From Bacteroidetes bacterium HGW-Bacteroidetes-10 (GTDB lineage: Bacteria; Bacteroidota; Bacteroidia; Bacteroidales; UBA932): a DNA stretch of 64,000 nucleotides. This document shows positions 8,094-17,227 of the stretch, piece after piece. The translations under genes and the position numbers were made by a program. The first letter of the stretch is position 1, and the number at the start of each line of letters is the position of its first letter. The notes beneath the pieces were generated by a model, which saw only the letters and a list, made by a program, of their open reading frames with translations, was not told where the DNA came from and ran no database searches. The stretch spans positions 62,001-126,000 of the forward strand of contig PHDT01000001.1 in the NCBI GenBank assembly GCA_002842695.1, written 5' to 3'.

Positions 8094-10748
8094 ATGGAGA
8101 TTCCTGCAAAATACGATCCGGCACTCACAGAGGACAAATGGTACTCATATTGGCTGAAAAACAAATACTTTCATTCTGAACCAGACGAAAGGGAGCCCTA
8201 TACCATCGTCATTCCTCCTCCCAATGTGACCGGAGTCCTTCATATGGGACATATGCTGAATAATACTTTACAGGATGTTCTTGTAAGACGCGCCAGAATG
8301 ACTGGCAAAAATGCCTGCTGGGTTCCTGGAACTGACCATGCATCTATTGCAACAGAAGCAAAGGTAGTTGCTAAGCTACGGGCCGAAGGAGTTGAGAAGA
8401 GTGATATTTCAAGAGAAGAGTTTCTCGCTCATGCATGGGAGTGGAAAGAGAAACACGGAGGAATTATACTGGAACAGCTTAAGAAACTTGGCGCCTCATG
8501 CGACTGGGACAGAACTAAGTTTACCATGGATCCGGATCTGAGCGAGGGGGTTATAAACACTTTTGTACACTATTACAACAAAGGTCTTATTTACCGCGGG
8601 GTGAGAATGGTAAACTGGGATCCGGAAGGCCAGACAGCTGTGAGTGACGAAGAGGTAATCCACAAAGAGACCCCATCCAAACTCTATTACATAAAGTATC
8701 AGATATCTGATAATGGTAGCCCTGGCAAAGATTATATTGTTGTAGCAACAACTCGTCCTGAAACCATTATGGCAGATGCTGCCGTATGTATTCACCCTGA
8801 CGATGAAAGATTTGCCGGAATTAAAGGTAAAAAAGTTTTTATTCCTTTAATTAACAAAGAGATACCAATTATCGAAGATACTTATGTGTCTATGGATTTT
8901 GGAACCGGTTGTCTGAAAATTACACCAGCTCATGACATTAATGACTATGAAATTGGAATTCGTCATAAGCTTCCTGTTAATGACATTCTGGACAAATGGG
9001 GCAAACTCAATGAGAAAGCGGGCATTCTTGTAGGTGAAGATCGTTTCGCTGCAAGAAAAAAGATTGTAAAAATGCTGTCAGCAGAGGGTCTCCTTGAAAA
9101 AGAGGAGTCCTACACTTCTCAGGTAGGTTATTCTGAACGCACAAATGCAGTTATTGAACCTAGATTGTCGCTTCAGTGGTTTATGAAAATGGTAGATGCA
9201 TCAGTTGATGCACTAAGATATGTAGAGGAGGAGAAAATCAAACTTATTCCCGACAAATACAAAAATACATACAGACACTGGATGGAAAACGTAAAAGACT
9301 GGTGTATTTCAAGACAATTATGGTGGGGGCAGCGTATTCCGGCCTGGTATTTACCTGATGGCACTTTTGTTGTTGCTGCAGATGAAGCAGAGGCCTTGTC
9401 TCTGGCCAAAAAAGTTAACCCTGAGCTCACCCTTTCAGACCTGAACCAGGATCCTGACGTGCTTGATACATGGTTCTCATCATGGTTATGGCCAATATCT
9501 GTGTTTGACCCGACTAAACCGGGTTTTCCTGCAAAGGAGCCAAACAGAGATCTTGCATATTACTACCCTACAAATGATCTTGTAACCGCTCCAGAAATTC
9601 TCTTTTTCTGGGTTGCAAGAATGGTAATGGCCGGACATGAATTCTGCGGAGATCTTCCATTCAGAAATGTATACCTGACAGGAACCGTAAGAGACAAACA
9701 GGGAAGAAAAATGTCAAAATCGCTCGGAAACTCACCTGATCCAATTGAGCTGATGAAGCTGTATGGTGCAGACGGAGTAAGGGTAGGAATGCTTCTCTGC
9801 AGCAGTGCCGGTACAGATGTTCTCTTTGATGAAAGTCAGGTTGAACAGGGAAGAAACTTCTCCAATAAAATATGGAACTCATACAGGCTGGTAAAGGGCT
9901 GGACTGCTGATGAAAATGCAGTAACACCTCTTCGTTCAAAGACTGCAGTAAAATGGTTTGACGCTTTACTTTCTCAGTCAATAGAAATAATTAACGATCA
10001 CTTCGAAAAGTTTAGAATTTCAGATGCACTTATGCATTTATATAAACTTTTCTGGGATGACTATTGCGCATGGTATCTGGAAATTGTAAAGCCAGGAATG
10101 GGAGAGTCAATAGACAAAGCAACTCATGAGGCAACTATTGAATTCTTTGACAAGCTGCTCAGAATGCTTCATCCATTTATGCCATTTATTACAGAGGAAT
10201 TATGGCAGAATATTTCAGACAGAAAGGAAAGAGAGAGTGTAATGATAAGCAATATGCCTGCTTCTAAAGAGTATTCTGCAGAATTCCTAGCGAAGGCAGA
10301 GCAAGCAAAAGAGGTAATTGCTGGTATACGCAGTCTCAGACAGGCAAAGAACATCTCGCCTAAAGAACCTCTGACATTATTCATGACTGATAATGCACTC
10401 CCTGAGGATCTTCATACTTTTATTCTCAAGATGGCCAACATTTCTGATATTTTCCCGTTATCTGCCAGGGAATCAGATCTTAATGGCTCATCCTTTATGG
10501 TTGATACAATTGAACTCTTTCTTCCAATAGCTTCGTTTATCAATAAGGATGAGGAGATAGCAAAAATTGATGCCGATATTGCTCACCTTACAGGATTTCT
10601 CTCATCCGTAAACAAAAAGCTTTCAAACGAAAAATTTGTAAGCAGTGCTCCAAAAAATGTTGTTGAGATGGAGTTTAAGAAAAAGAGTGACGCTGAGACA
10701 AAAATTGATAAACTGACAGCAGCCCGTTTAGAGTTGCTTAAGGGATAA
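8094..10748 (+). CDS. valS: Valyl-tRNA synthetase
   Basis: An 884-residue class I aminoacyl-tRNA synthetase that charges tRNA-Val. The HIGH-type motif is HMGH at residues 50-53 (in NVTGVLHMGHML) and the KMSKS loop is at 539-543 (GRKMSKSLGN). The editing (CP1) domain lies between, with TTRPETIMADAA. An anticodon-binding domain and a C-terminal coiled coil (about 815-884) complete the enzyme. The frame stays open back to 7938, but the ATG at 8094 (MEIPAKYDPALTE) matches the usual N-terminus and follows a promoter box. It heads a seven-gene operon; the next gene starts two bases after its stop. Confidence 0.95.
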   Translation: MEIPAKYDPALTEDKWYSYWLKNKYFHSEPDEREPYTIVIPPPNVTGVLHMGHMLNNTLQDVLVRRARMTGKNACWVPGTDHASIATEAKVVAKLRAEGVEKSDISREEFLAHAWEWKEKHGGIILEQLKKLGASCDWDRTKFTMDPDLSEGVINTFVHYYNKGLIYRGVRMVNWDPEGQTAVSDEEVIHKETPSKLYYIKYQISDNGSPGKDYIVVATTRPETIMADAAVCIHPDDERFAGIKGKKVFIPLINKEIPIIEDTYVSMDFGTGCLKITPAHDINDYEIGIRHKLPVNDILDKWGKLNEKAGILVGEDRFAARKKIVKMLSAEGLLEKEESYTSQVGYSERTNAVIEPRLSLQWFMKMVDASVDALRYVEEEKIKLIPDKYKNTYRHWMENVKDWCISRQLWWGQRIPAWYLPDGTFVVAADEAEALSLAKKVNPELTLSDLNQDPDVLDTWFSSWLWPISVFDPTKPGFPAKEPNRDLAYYYPTNDLVTAPEILFFWVARMVMAGHEFCGDLPFRNVYLTGTVRDKQGRKMSKSLGNSPDPIELMKLYGADGVRVGMLLCSSAGTDVLFDESQVEQGRNFSNKIWNSYRLVKGWTADENAVTPLRSKTAVKWFDALLSQSIEIINDHFEKFRISDALMHLYKLFWDDYCAWYLEIVKPGMGESIDKATHEATIEFFDKLLRMLHPFMPFITEELWQNISDRKERESVMISNMPASKEYSAEFLAKAEQAKEVIAGIRSLRQAKNISPKEPLTLFMTDNALPEDLHTFILKMANISDIFPLSARESDLNGSSFMVDTIELFLPIASFINKDEEIAKIDADIAHLTGFLSSVNKKLSNEKFVSSAPKNVVEMEFKKKSDAETKIDKLTAARLELLKG

Positions 10749-10750
10749 AT

Positions 10751-13138
10751 ATGCAATGCCGGATTGGTAAGTTTATTGTTAGCACACTGTTTTATGCGGC
10801 TTCCGGGGTGTTTGTATCCTGTGACAAGGTAAACACCCTTAGCGACAGCAATGAGATTGTAGCAGCAACAGTTAAAGTGACAGAACCTACCGGTATAATA
10901 TTCGATACTCCTGAAGTAGAAGGGGAGAGAATCACTCTTCCTCTGAGATTTGGAAAATATCTTTTCCCTGCAAGGATTTCGCTGGACTTTACTACAGAGG
11001 AGAAGGTCTCTGGAATACTTGGTCGTGAAGAGGATGGCTTCCTTACTTTTGAGGGCACAGACAATCTCAAGTATGTAAATGTAGTTGCAGAGAGCGGTCT
11101 TACTAAAAGATACGAAATCTGCATTGAGGTTCTTCCGTCCAGAGATCTGGCAGAAATTGAGGAGTTTCTTCTGCAAGGCAACTCGGCCAATACTCCAGTA
11201 TCGCTTGAATCATATACTGATGCAACAAAATCTGAAGTAACACTCTATACTCCGGGTTCCGTTTTTCCTGTTTCAATTACACCGTTAATTAAACTTTCTC
11301 CCGGGGCCTCTTTCTCGGGGTATAAACCAGGAGATCCAATTTCCTTTTTATCTGAAAACTCTTTCAAAGAAATTCTGCTTACCAGTGAAAGTGGTCGTTC
11401 TCAAAACTGGAAACTCTTTTTAAAAAATGCAGTGATTATTAATAGCAGCAACTCAGGAACTATTCCTGCAGATGTTGCGGAGAGGCTTAATATGGCAGTC
11501 AAAAGTGCTCTCCCTGCAGTTAAGTCCGGCAGCATAATCATTGATACTATTATGGTTTCCTCTTTGCGCAGAGAGATAGAAATTTATGGTTCTTCCACAG
11601 CTGCTTCCCATATTGAGGTATCAGTTAAAACAGGTGAATATATTACAACAATCTGGCCCGGAAATACTTCATTGCTTAATTTCTCAAACTGGGGAGAGCT
11701 AAAGGAGTTTTATGTTACAGATCTAATAACCGGATATACAAACAGATGGAAGATCCTTTTGAAAAACAGTACAACACTTACAAGAATCAGTAGTTTTTCA
11801 TGGAACAAAATTGTTAGTGTCGGAAACTCGATTGTTACAGGAAATGTCTCAATCAAAGATAATGACAGGAAAATCTTTATCCCTGTTATAAAAGCAGGAA
11901 CTTTTCCAATGGAACTTCAGGAGATTTCAGTTTCTGTTACAAATGGCACTGCTTCTTTTTCCGGAAGCACCATGGTATTTGATTCAATGAACACAATTAA
12001 TGAATTCAGAATTGAGAGAGATGGTTCATCGGAAATATGGCAGGTTTTGCTGCAGGACAACTTCAGTATAAAGAGTAACAAGGCAGATGTCACAGGTTTT
12101 TCAACCGGAAATGTTTCATTTGGATACGAATTATCAGAATGTTACATTGAGAATTCAGGCGGAAAGATTATCGTTGTATCAAAGTCGTTTCCTTCAGATG
12201 GGAAATTGTGGATAACTCCTCTGTTTAATATCTCAGATGGGGCTTCACTCCGTGGTATTGTTTCAGGAGGTGTGCTTGGGCTGACAGAGGGAGAGGAGAA
12301 GAGATTCAGCATAGAAGCAGAAAATGGAGATATTAAAGAGTGGCTTATTAAAATGATTAAGGCTCCTCAGATTCCAGGAAGTGATTTCGAAGAGTGGGGG
12401 ATACATCCTCAGTTCAGCACAATTCCCTTAACAATTGCACCAAGTGACGGGTCCGGATGGAATTCATCAAATAATCCTTCAGTTCAAGGTGTTACAAGAA
12501 CTGCCGGATTTGAATCAGATTATGCTGCACAAATTTCAACTGCTCTTACTACTGTCAGCTTTGGCAGTATTGTGTCTGTTACCTCTCTTACTGCTGGCAG
12601 TCTCTATCTTGGAAAATTCCGATACAGCATTCTAACCAGGGATGTTTACAATCCTTTCAGGATGGCACTGATGGGTATTCCGTTTGACGGAAGCAGAAGA
12701 CCACTCTCATTCAGTTTTATGTATAAATATAACCCGGGCTCGCAACTTGTAAGAACAGCCCCTAAACTATCATCGGTTAATATTCCGGCATTTGAAACTG
12801 CAGTTTATGTTTCAGGCAATGATATGGCTGTAGCCAGAGTAGAGTTGTGGTACCATGATTCCAGCGGAGAGTTTGATATAAATAAAGCTCCTGAAACAAA
12901 CAGAATTGCAACCGGTGAGTTTGTTGTAAGTGCAGGCAGCAATATGTGGTCAAAAGGTTTCTCAGCGATAAATTATATTCAGGGGAGAGAAAATCTTGTC
13001 CCTACTCACATTGCAGTCTCTTTTACATCCAGCAGGGATGGATTACTCTTTACAGGAGCTGCAGGGAGTACCTTTACTGTGGATAATTTCAGGTTGAATT
13101 ACTTTAATCCGTCTGCAGGAGCAATAATTATAAAATAA
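10751..13138 (+). CDS. Lipoprotein with C-terminal PCMD-type (putative carbohydrate metabolism) domain
   Basis: A 795-residue predicted lipoprotein: signal peptide with lipobox GVFVSC (lipid-accepting Cys at residue 24). Residues of about 40-535 are a series of beta-rich repeats of 90-100 residues, each with a tail resembling W-K-I-L-L-K (SQNWKLFLKNA, TNRWKILLKNS, SEIWQVLLQDN, IKEWLIKMIKA), similar to cell-surface Bacteroidota beta-sandwich repeats. From about 540 the sequence GSDFEEWG opens a beta-jelly-roll-like PCMD domain found in putative glycan-binding surface proteins. It starts two bases after valS and ends at the start of the thioesterase gene, an odd place for a surface lipoprotein. 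No enzyme active site was recognised. Confidence 0.72.
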   Translation: MQCRIGKFIVSTLFYAASGVFVSCDKVNTLSDSNEIVAATVKVTEPTGIIFDTPEVEGERITLPLRFGKYLFPARISLDFTTEEKVSGILGREEDGFLTFEGTDNLKYVNVVAESGLTKRYEICIEVLPSRDLAEIEEFLLQGNSANTPVSLESYTDATKSEVTLYTPGSVFPVSITPLIKLSPGASFSGYKPGDPISFLSENSFKEILLTSESGRSQNWKLFLKNAVIINSSNSGTIPADVAERLNMAVKSALPAVKSGSIIIDTIMVSSLRREIEIYGSSTAASHIEVSVKTGEYITTIWPGNTSLLNFSNWGELKEFYVTDLITGYTNRWKILLKNSTTLTRISSFSWNKIVSVGNSIVTGNVSIKDNDRKIFIPVIKAGTFPMELQEISVSVTNGTASFSGSTMVFDSMNTINEFRIERDGSSEIWQVLLQDNFSIKSNKADVTGFSTGNVSFGYELSECYIENSGGKIIVVSKSFPSDGKLWITPLFNISDGASLRGIVSGGVLGLTEGEEKRFSIEAENGDIKEWLIKMIKAPQIPGSDFEEWGIHPQFSTIPLTIAPSDGSGWNSSNNPSVQGVTRTAGFESDYAAQISTALTTVSFGSIVSVTSLTAGSLYLGKFRYSILTRDVYNPFRMALMGIPFDGSRRPLSFSFMYKYNPGSQLVRTAPKLSSVNIPAFETAVYVSGNDMAVARVELWYHDSSGEFDINKAPETNRIATGEFVVSAGSNMWSKGFSAINYIQGRENLVPTHIAVSFTSSRDGLLFTGAAGSTFTVDNFRLNYFNPSAGAIIIK

Positions 13139-13144
13139 GTGAAT

Positions 13145-13555
13145 ATGTATATTTCCGAAACAGAAATTGAAGTCAGGTATTACGAGACAGACCTTATGGG
13201 AATTGTCCACCATTCAAATTACATACGATACTTTGAGGTAGCAAGAAGTAAAGCTCTTAAAGATCTGAATCTTCCGATTGAAAAAATTGAAGAGATGGGA
13301 ATAATGATGCCTGTAATTCATGTAGAATGTGATTACAGAACTCCTGCCAGGGTAGGTCAGGTATTAAAGGTTATTAGCTCAATAAAGGAGGCTCCCAGGG
13401 TAAAAATAGTCATCGATACAGAAATATTCGCACCAACAGGAGAAAAAGTTGCGTCAGGAAGTGTAACTTTGGGCTTTATTCACTCAGACACAAGAAAAGC
13501 TACCAGAGCTCCCGGGTTTGTAGTGGAGGTTTTTGAACCATTTTTTGCTAATTAA
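13145..13555 (+). CDS. Acyl-CoA thioesterase, 4HBT/YbgC-like hotdog family
   Basis: A small hotdog-fold thioesterase. The N-terminal motif RYYETDLMGIVHHSNYIRYF carries the catalytic Asp and the family's HHSNY. By family it hydrolyses short acyl-CoA thioesters in the cytoplasm. ATG at 13145 is preferred; an in-frame GTG at 13139, directly after the upstream stop, would add two residues. It lies inside the valS-rlmB operon and is followed after 18 bases by tatA. Confidence 0.85.
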   Translation: MYISETEIEVRYYETDLMGIVHHSNYIRYFEVARSKALKDLNLPIEKIEEMGIMMPVIHVECDYRTPARVGQVLKVISSIKEAPRVKIVIDTEIFAPTGEKVASGSVTLGFIHSDTRKATRAPGFVVEVFEPFFAN

Positions 13556-13573
13556 TTATTTAAATAATTTATA

Positions 13574-13777
13574 ATGAATCATTTATTATTATTCGGAACT
13601 CTAGGTGCAACTGAAATTATCATTATTGCGCTAATTGTACTTCTTTTATTCGGAGGTAAAAAGATTCCTGAACTGATGAAGGGAATTGGTAAAGGGGTTA
13701 AGAGCTTCAAGGATGGAGTAAAAGGAATTGAAGAGGATATAAAGGATAATAGCGAAGGTAAAGAGGAAAAGAAATAG
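13574..13777 (+). CDS. tatA: Twin-arginine translocase subunit TatA/TatE
   Basis: A 67-residue protein with the TatA plan: a short N-terminal membrane helix ([16 protein letters not shown]), the FGGKKIPEL hinge at about residues 26-34, an amphipathic helix ([17 protein letters not shown]) and a charged tail. TatA oligomers form the pore for folded Tat substrates. The stop codon overlaps the tatC GTG by one base, so the two are coupled. No TatB gene is seen; many Bacteroidota use a TatA-TatC system. Confidence 0.93.
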   Translation: MNHLLLFGTLGATEIIIIALIVLLLFGGKKIPELMKGIGKGVKSFKDGVKGIEEDIKDNSEGKEEKK

Positions 13778-14559
13778 TGAGTGGTGAAATGACTTTCTGG
13801 GAACACCTTGACGAACTTCGCAGGGTACTGTTCCGCTCTGCAATTGCAGTTGCGGTGCTGGTTGTTCCCATATTTCTCTCCAAGGAACTTTTGTTTGGAG
13901 AGATAATCTTTGCACCTGTTGAACCCGGATTCATTATTTACAAATGGTTCGATGCTCTTGCTGCTCTGGTGAATTTACCGCCCACCGGGATGTCGGATTT
14001 TAGCCTTCAGCTAATTAACATTGAGCTGTCTGCACAATTTTTTATACATATCTCTGTTTCTCTTACTCTGGCTTTTATTCTTTCCGTTCCTTACATTCTT
14101 TATCAGATTTGGCAATTCATAAAGCCCGGACTGTATGAGAAGGAGCAGAACTCTGTAAGGAGAGCATTCTACTTTGGTTCTGTACTGTTTTTCATAGGTG
14201 TACTGGTTGGATATTTCTTTGTTTTTCCTCTGACTGTCAGGTTCCTTGGCACATATCAGGTTAGTTCAAATGTTCCTAACCAGATTTCACTTCAGTCATA
14301 TATTTCAATGTTTACAAGACTCATACTGATTATGGGTGTTGTCTTCGAGATGCCGGCGCTTGCGCTGATTCTCTCAAAAATGGGAATTATCAGCAAATCG
14401 CTTTTAAAGAAATACAGAAAACATGCTTTTACTGTTCTTCTGATAATTGCAGCTATTATTACCCCAAGCGGAGATGCCTTCACACTCTTTATTGTTGGAA
14501 CTCCACTTTACATGTTATACGAATTTAGTATTCTTATCTGCCGTGATATCGATAAATAA
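13777..14559 (+). CDS. tatC: Twin-arginine translocase subunit TatC
   Basis: A 260-residue polytopic membrane protein with six predicted helices. The TatC signature TFWEHLDELRRVLFRS at the N-terminus recognises twin-arginine signals, and the loop YQIWQFIKPGLYEKE near residue 110 is the conserved FxxPGL-type segment. The GTG at 13777 overlaps the tatA stop; an ATG at 13789 would remove only four residues. It overlaps the ABC-F gene by 17 bases. Confidence 0.93.
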   Translation: MSGEMTFWEHLDELRRVLFRSAIAVAVLVVPIFLSKELLFGEIIFAPVEPGFIIYKWFDALAALVNLPPTGMSDFSLQLINIELSAQFFIHISVSLTLAFILSVPYILYQIWQFIKPGLYEKEQNSVRRAFYFGSVLFFIGVLVGYFFVFPLTVRFLGTYQVSSNVPNQISLQSYISMFTRLILIMGVVFEMPALALILSKMGIISKSLLKKYRKHAFTVLLIIAAIITPSGDAFTLFIVGTPLYMLYEFSILICRDIDK

Positions 14560-16468
14560 CCTTACAGTGTCGTTTGGAGGTTATGCGCTCTTCAACGATG
14601 TCAATTTTCATATTGGCGACAAAGACAGAATCGGGCTTGTTGGAAAAAATGGATCCGGAAAGTCTACAATTCTAAAGATAATTGCCGGGCTTAATGTGCC
14701 TACTCAGGGAACCGTTATGGTGCCCTCATCAGAAACAATTGGCTATCTGCCTCAGCAGATGGAGCATAACAGAGACAAGTCTGTGATTGATGAAGCAATG
14801 CTAGCCTTTTCACATCTGTTTGAAATGAGAAACGAGATGGAAAGGGTAACCGGTCAGCTTGCAAGCAGGGAAGATTATGAAAGCAGGGAGTACCATAATC
14901 TGATCGTGAAGCTGAATGATCTGAGTGATCAGCTCCACATGCATGAAACTGGAAATCCGCTGGGTGAAGCAGAGAAAACTCTTCTTGGGCTTGGTTTTAA
15001 GAGCAGCGAACTGGATAGAGCGACTTCTACTTTTAGCCAGGGCTGGAACATGAGGATTGAACTTGCAAAGATACTTCTCTCAAAACCCTCTGTTTTACTG
15101 CTTGACGAGCCTACAAATCACCTGGATATCGAATCCATTCAGTGGCTGGAAGATTATCTGGCAGCTTTTGGAGGAGCACTTATCCTGGTTTCTCACGATA
15201 AAAGATTTCTGGACAGGGTTACCAACCGTACTGTCGAGATAATGCTGGGAAAAATTCATGACTATAAGGTTCCCTATACCAAGTATCTGGGTCTGAGGAA
15301 AGAGAGAATGGATCAGCAGAAGGCTGCATTTGACAATCAGCAGAGGCTCATAGAAAAGAGCGAAGAGTTTATTGAACGCTTCCGGTATAAGGCCACAAAA
15401 TCAAATCAGGTTCAGTCCAGAATCAAACAACTGGAAAAAATTGACAGAATTGAAGTAGAAGAGGAGGATCACTCTTCTCTGTCAGTAAAGTTTCCACCGG
15501 CACCTCGTTCAGGCCAGGTTGCAGTTAAGACAAAAAACCTGGCAAAAAGCTTCGGCCCAAAACTGGTATTCCGGGGAGCTGATATTGTTATAGAACGGGG
15601 CGAAAAAATTGCACTTGTGGGGCGTAACGGAGAGGGTAAGACTACATTCATGCGTATGATGTGCGGGGAACTTGAACCAACAGAAGGTTCAATTACACTC
15701 GGACATAATGTCTCACTCGGATACTATGCCCAGAATCAGGAAGAGCTCATGGAGAAAAACGATACCGTATTTGACACTCTTGATAAGGTTGCTGTGGGCG
15801 ATATAAGGACAAAACTCCGTGATATTCTTGGTGCCTTTCTATTCAGGGGGGATGATGTGGAAAAGAAAGTTGCGGTACTTAGCGGAGGGGAGAGGTCCAG
15901 GCTTGCTATGGCCAAGCTGATTCTTAAGCCACATAATCTTCTTGCTCTTGATGAGCCAACTAACCACATGGATATTCGTTCAAAGGAGATATTGAAGCAA
16001 TCCTTAACCAAATACGATGGCACACTTGTTGTCGTTTCCCATGACAGAGATTTTCTTGAAGGGCTGGTAAACAAAGTTTTCGAATTCAGAGATGGCAGGG
16101 TGATAGAACATATTGGTGGAATATCCGAGTTTCTCGAACGGCGTAAAGCGGAAAGTTTCAGCGATATTGAGAGGAAACCTGAAACTCCAAAGGAACAATT
16201 GGCTTCTCATGCGGAGCAGCAAAGAGAATCGGCACAACCTGCTGATTACAGGCAGCAAAAAGAGGAGGAGAGGGAAATAAAGAGGAAGAGACAGGCAATT
16301 GAAAAATGTGAACGCACTATTGAATTGCTTGAAGAGAAGATTGAGGCAACTGAAAAGAGACTCTCTCAGTCGCCCTCAGGGAATGAGCTTGATGAACTTA
16401 TAAAAGAATACGATGTTTTAAAGGCTGAACTCTCTTCCAGGATGGAGGAGTGGGAGCGCCTTCACTAA
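14543..16468 (+). CDS. ABC-F family ATPase (ribosome-associated type)
   Basis: About 641 residues with two ABC ATPase domains and no membrane domain, the ABC-F plan. Domain 1 has Walker A GKNGSGKS, a signature variant FSQGWNMR and Walker B LLLDEPTNHLD. Domain 2 has GRNGEGKTT, LSGGERSR and LALDEPTNHMD. The linker between them (about 240-320) is basic and helical as in the P-site tRNA interaction motif. The C-terminus (560-641) is a coiled coil, as in Uup/YdiF-like members. The start is probably GTG 14543, inside tatC, because the sequence ISINNLTVSFGG right after it is the usual ABC-F N-terminus; the frame is open to 14447 but those 32 residues are a tatC shadow. Likely a translation or ribosome-assembly factor. 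Confidence 0.88.
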   Translation: MISINNLTVSFGGYALFNDVNFHIGDKDRIGLVGKNGSGKSTILKIIAGLNVPTQGTVMVPSSETIGYLPQQMEHNRDKSVIDEAMLAFSHLFEMRNEMERVTGQLASREDYESREYHNLIVKLNDLSDQLHMHETGNPLGEAEKTLLGLGFKSSELDRATSTFSQGWNMRIELAKILLSKPSVLLLDEPTNHLDIESIQWLEDYLAAFGGALILVSHDKRFLDRVTNRTVEIMLGKIHDYKVPYTKYLGLRKERMDQQKAAFDNQQRLIEKSEEFIERFRYKATKSNQVQSRIKQLEKIDRIEVEEEDHSSLSVKFPPAPRSGQVAVKTKNLAKSFGPKLVFRGADIVIERGEKIALVGRNGEGKTTFMRMMCGELEPTEGSITLGHNVSLGYYAQNQEELMEKNDTVFDTLDKVAVGDIRTKLRDILGAFLFRGDDVEKKVAVLSGGERSRLAMAKLILKPHNLLALDEPTNHMDIRSKEILKQSLTKYDGTLVVVSHDRDFLEGLVNKVFEFRDGRVIEHIGGISEFLERRKAESFSDIERKPETPKEQLASHAEQQRESAQPADYRQQKEEEREIKRKRQAIEKCERTIELLEEKIEATEKRLSQSPSGNELDELIKEYDVLKAELSSRMEEWERLH

Positions 16469-17227
16469 ATGAAAATACAATACAAAATGGAAAATAAAAA
16501 TGAGTACTTGTTTGGTATGCACCCGGTTACCGAGGCTGTAGAATCAAATAAGAAAATTGAAAAGGTACTTTTCAGACAAGGACTGGACGGCCTTCAGTTT
16601 CACAAACTGCTTAAGCTGCTGCAGGATAAAGATATCCCTGTACAATTTGTTCCTGAAGAGAGACTTAACAGAGTAACAAGAGGAAGACACCAGGGTGTTA
16701 TTGCACAAATATCACCTGTTGAATATGTTTCAGTTGAGTCAATAACAGAGGCCGCACTTGCATCCGGGCCTGCACCAGTAATCCTTCTTCTTGACGGAGT
16801 GAGTGATGTAAGAAACTTTGGTGCTACAGCAAGAACTGCCGAGTGTGGAGGTGTTAGCGGGATTATTCTTCCTGCAAAGGGAGGTGCTGCCGTAAATGCC
16901 GACGCAATTAAAGCATCTGCAGGCGCATTGCTTAGAGTTCCAACAGCTAAGGTTCCAAACCTTAAAACGGCTCTTTACTATCTTTTAGAGAGTGGTTTTC
17001 AGATTATTGCAGCCACAGAGAAGGCAGAAAAAACCATTTATGAGTTAGACTTCAAACAGCCAACAGCAATAATAATGGGTTCAGAAGAGAAGGGAATTTC
17101 AGATTCTCTGCTTGCTCTCTCAACAGAGCAGGCAAGAATTCCGCTTGGCGGAAAGATTGGCTCTCTAAATGTGTCGGTAGCCGCCTCGGTAATTATTTTT
17201 GAAGCTGTCCGCCAGAAGAGCGTCTGA
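16469..17227 (+). CDS. rlmB: 23S rRNA 2'-O-ribose methyltransferase, TrmH/SpoU family (RlmB-like)
   Basis: A 252-residue SPOUT methyltransferase. The N-terminal L30e-like substrate-binding domain begins with YLFGMHPVTEAV. The three SPOUT motifs are present: DGVSDVRNFGATARTAE (motif 1), IMGSEEKGIS (motif 2) and IPLGGKIGSLNVSVAASV (motif 3), together forming the knotted SAM site. By family it methylates G2251 of 23S rRNA. It starts directly after the ABC-F stop (an ATG at 16487 is an alternative) and its last 35 bases overlap the end of a convergent second TrmH-family gene. Confidence 0.88.
   Translation: MKIQYKMENKNEYLFGMHPVTEAVESNKKIEKVLFRQGLDGLQFHKLLKLLQDKDIPVQFVPEERLNRVTRGRHQGVIAQISPVEYVSVESITEAALASGPAPVILLLDGVSDVRNFGATARTAECGGVSGIILPAKGGAAVNADAIKASAGALLRVPTAKVPNLKTALYYLLESGFQIIAATEKAEKTIYELDFKQPTAIIMGSEEKGISDSLLALSTEQARIPLGGKIGSLNVSVAASVIIFEAVRQKSV

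Noticed and set aside
10583-11176. A 197-residue minus-strand open frame across the valS/lipoprotein junction.
   Set aside because: It is antisense to two well-supported genes and shows no recognisable domain.
13554-13569. 16-bp perfect AT-only palindrome between the thioesterase gene and tatA.
   Set aside because: Made only of A and T in an AT-rich gap, so chance is likely; no T tract or promoter box attached.
14447-14542. In-frame upstream extension of the ABC-F gene.
   Set aside because: It lies wholly inside tatC in another frame; family resemblance begins right after GTG 14543.
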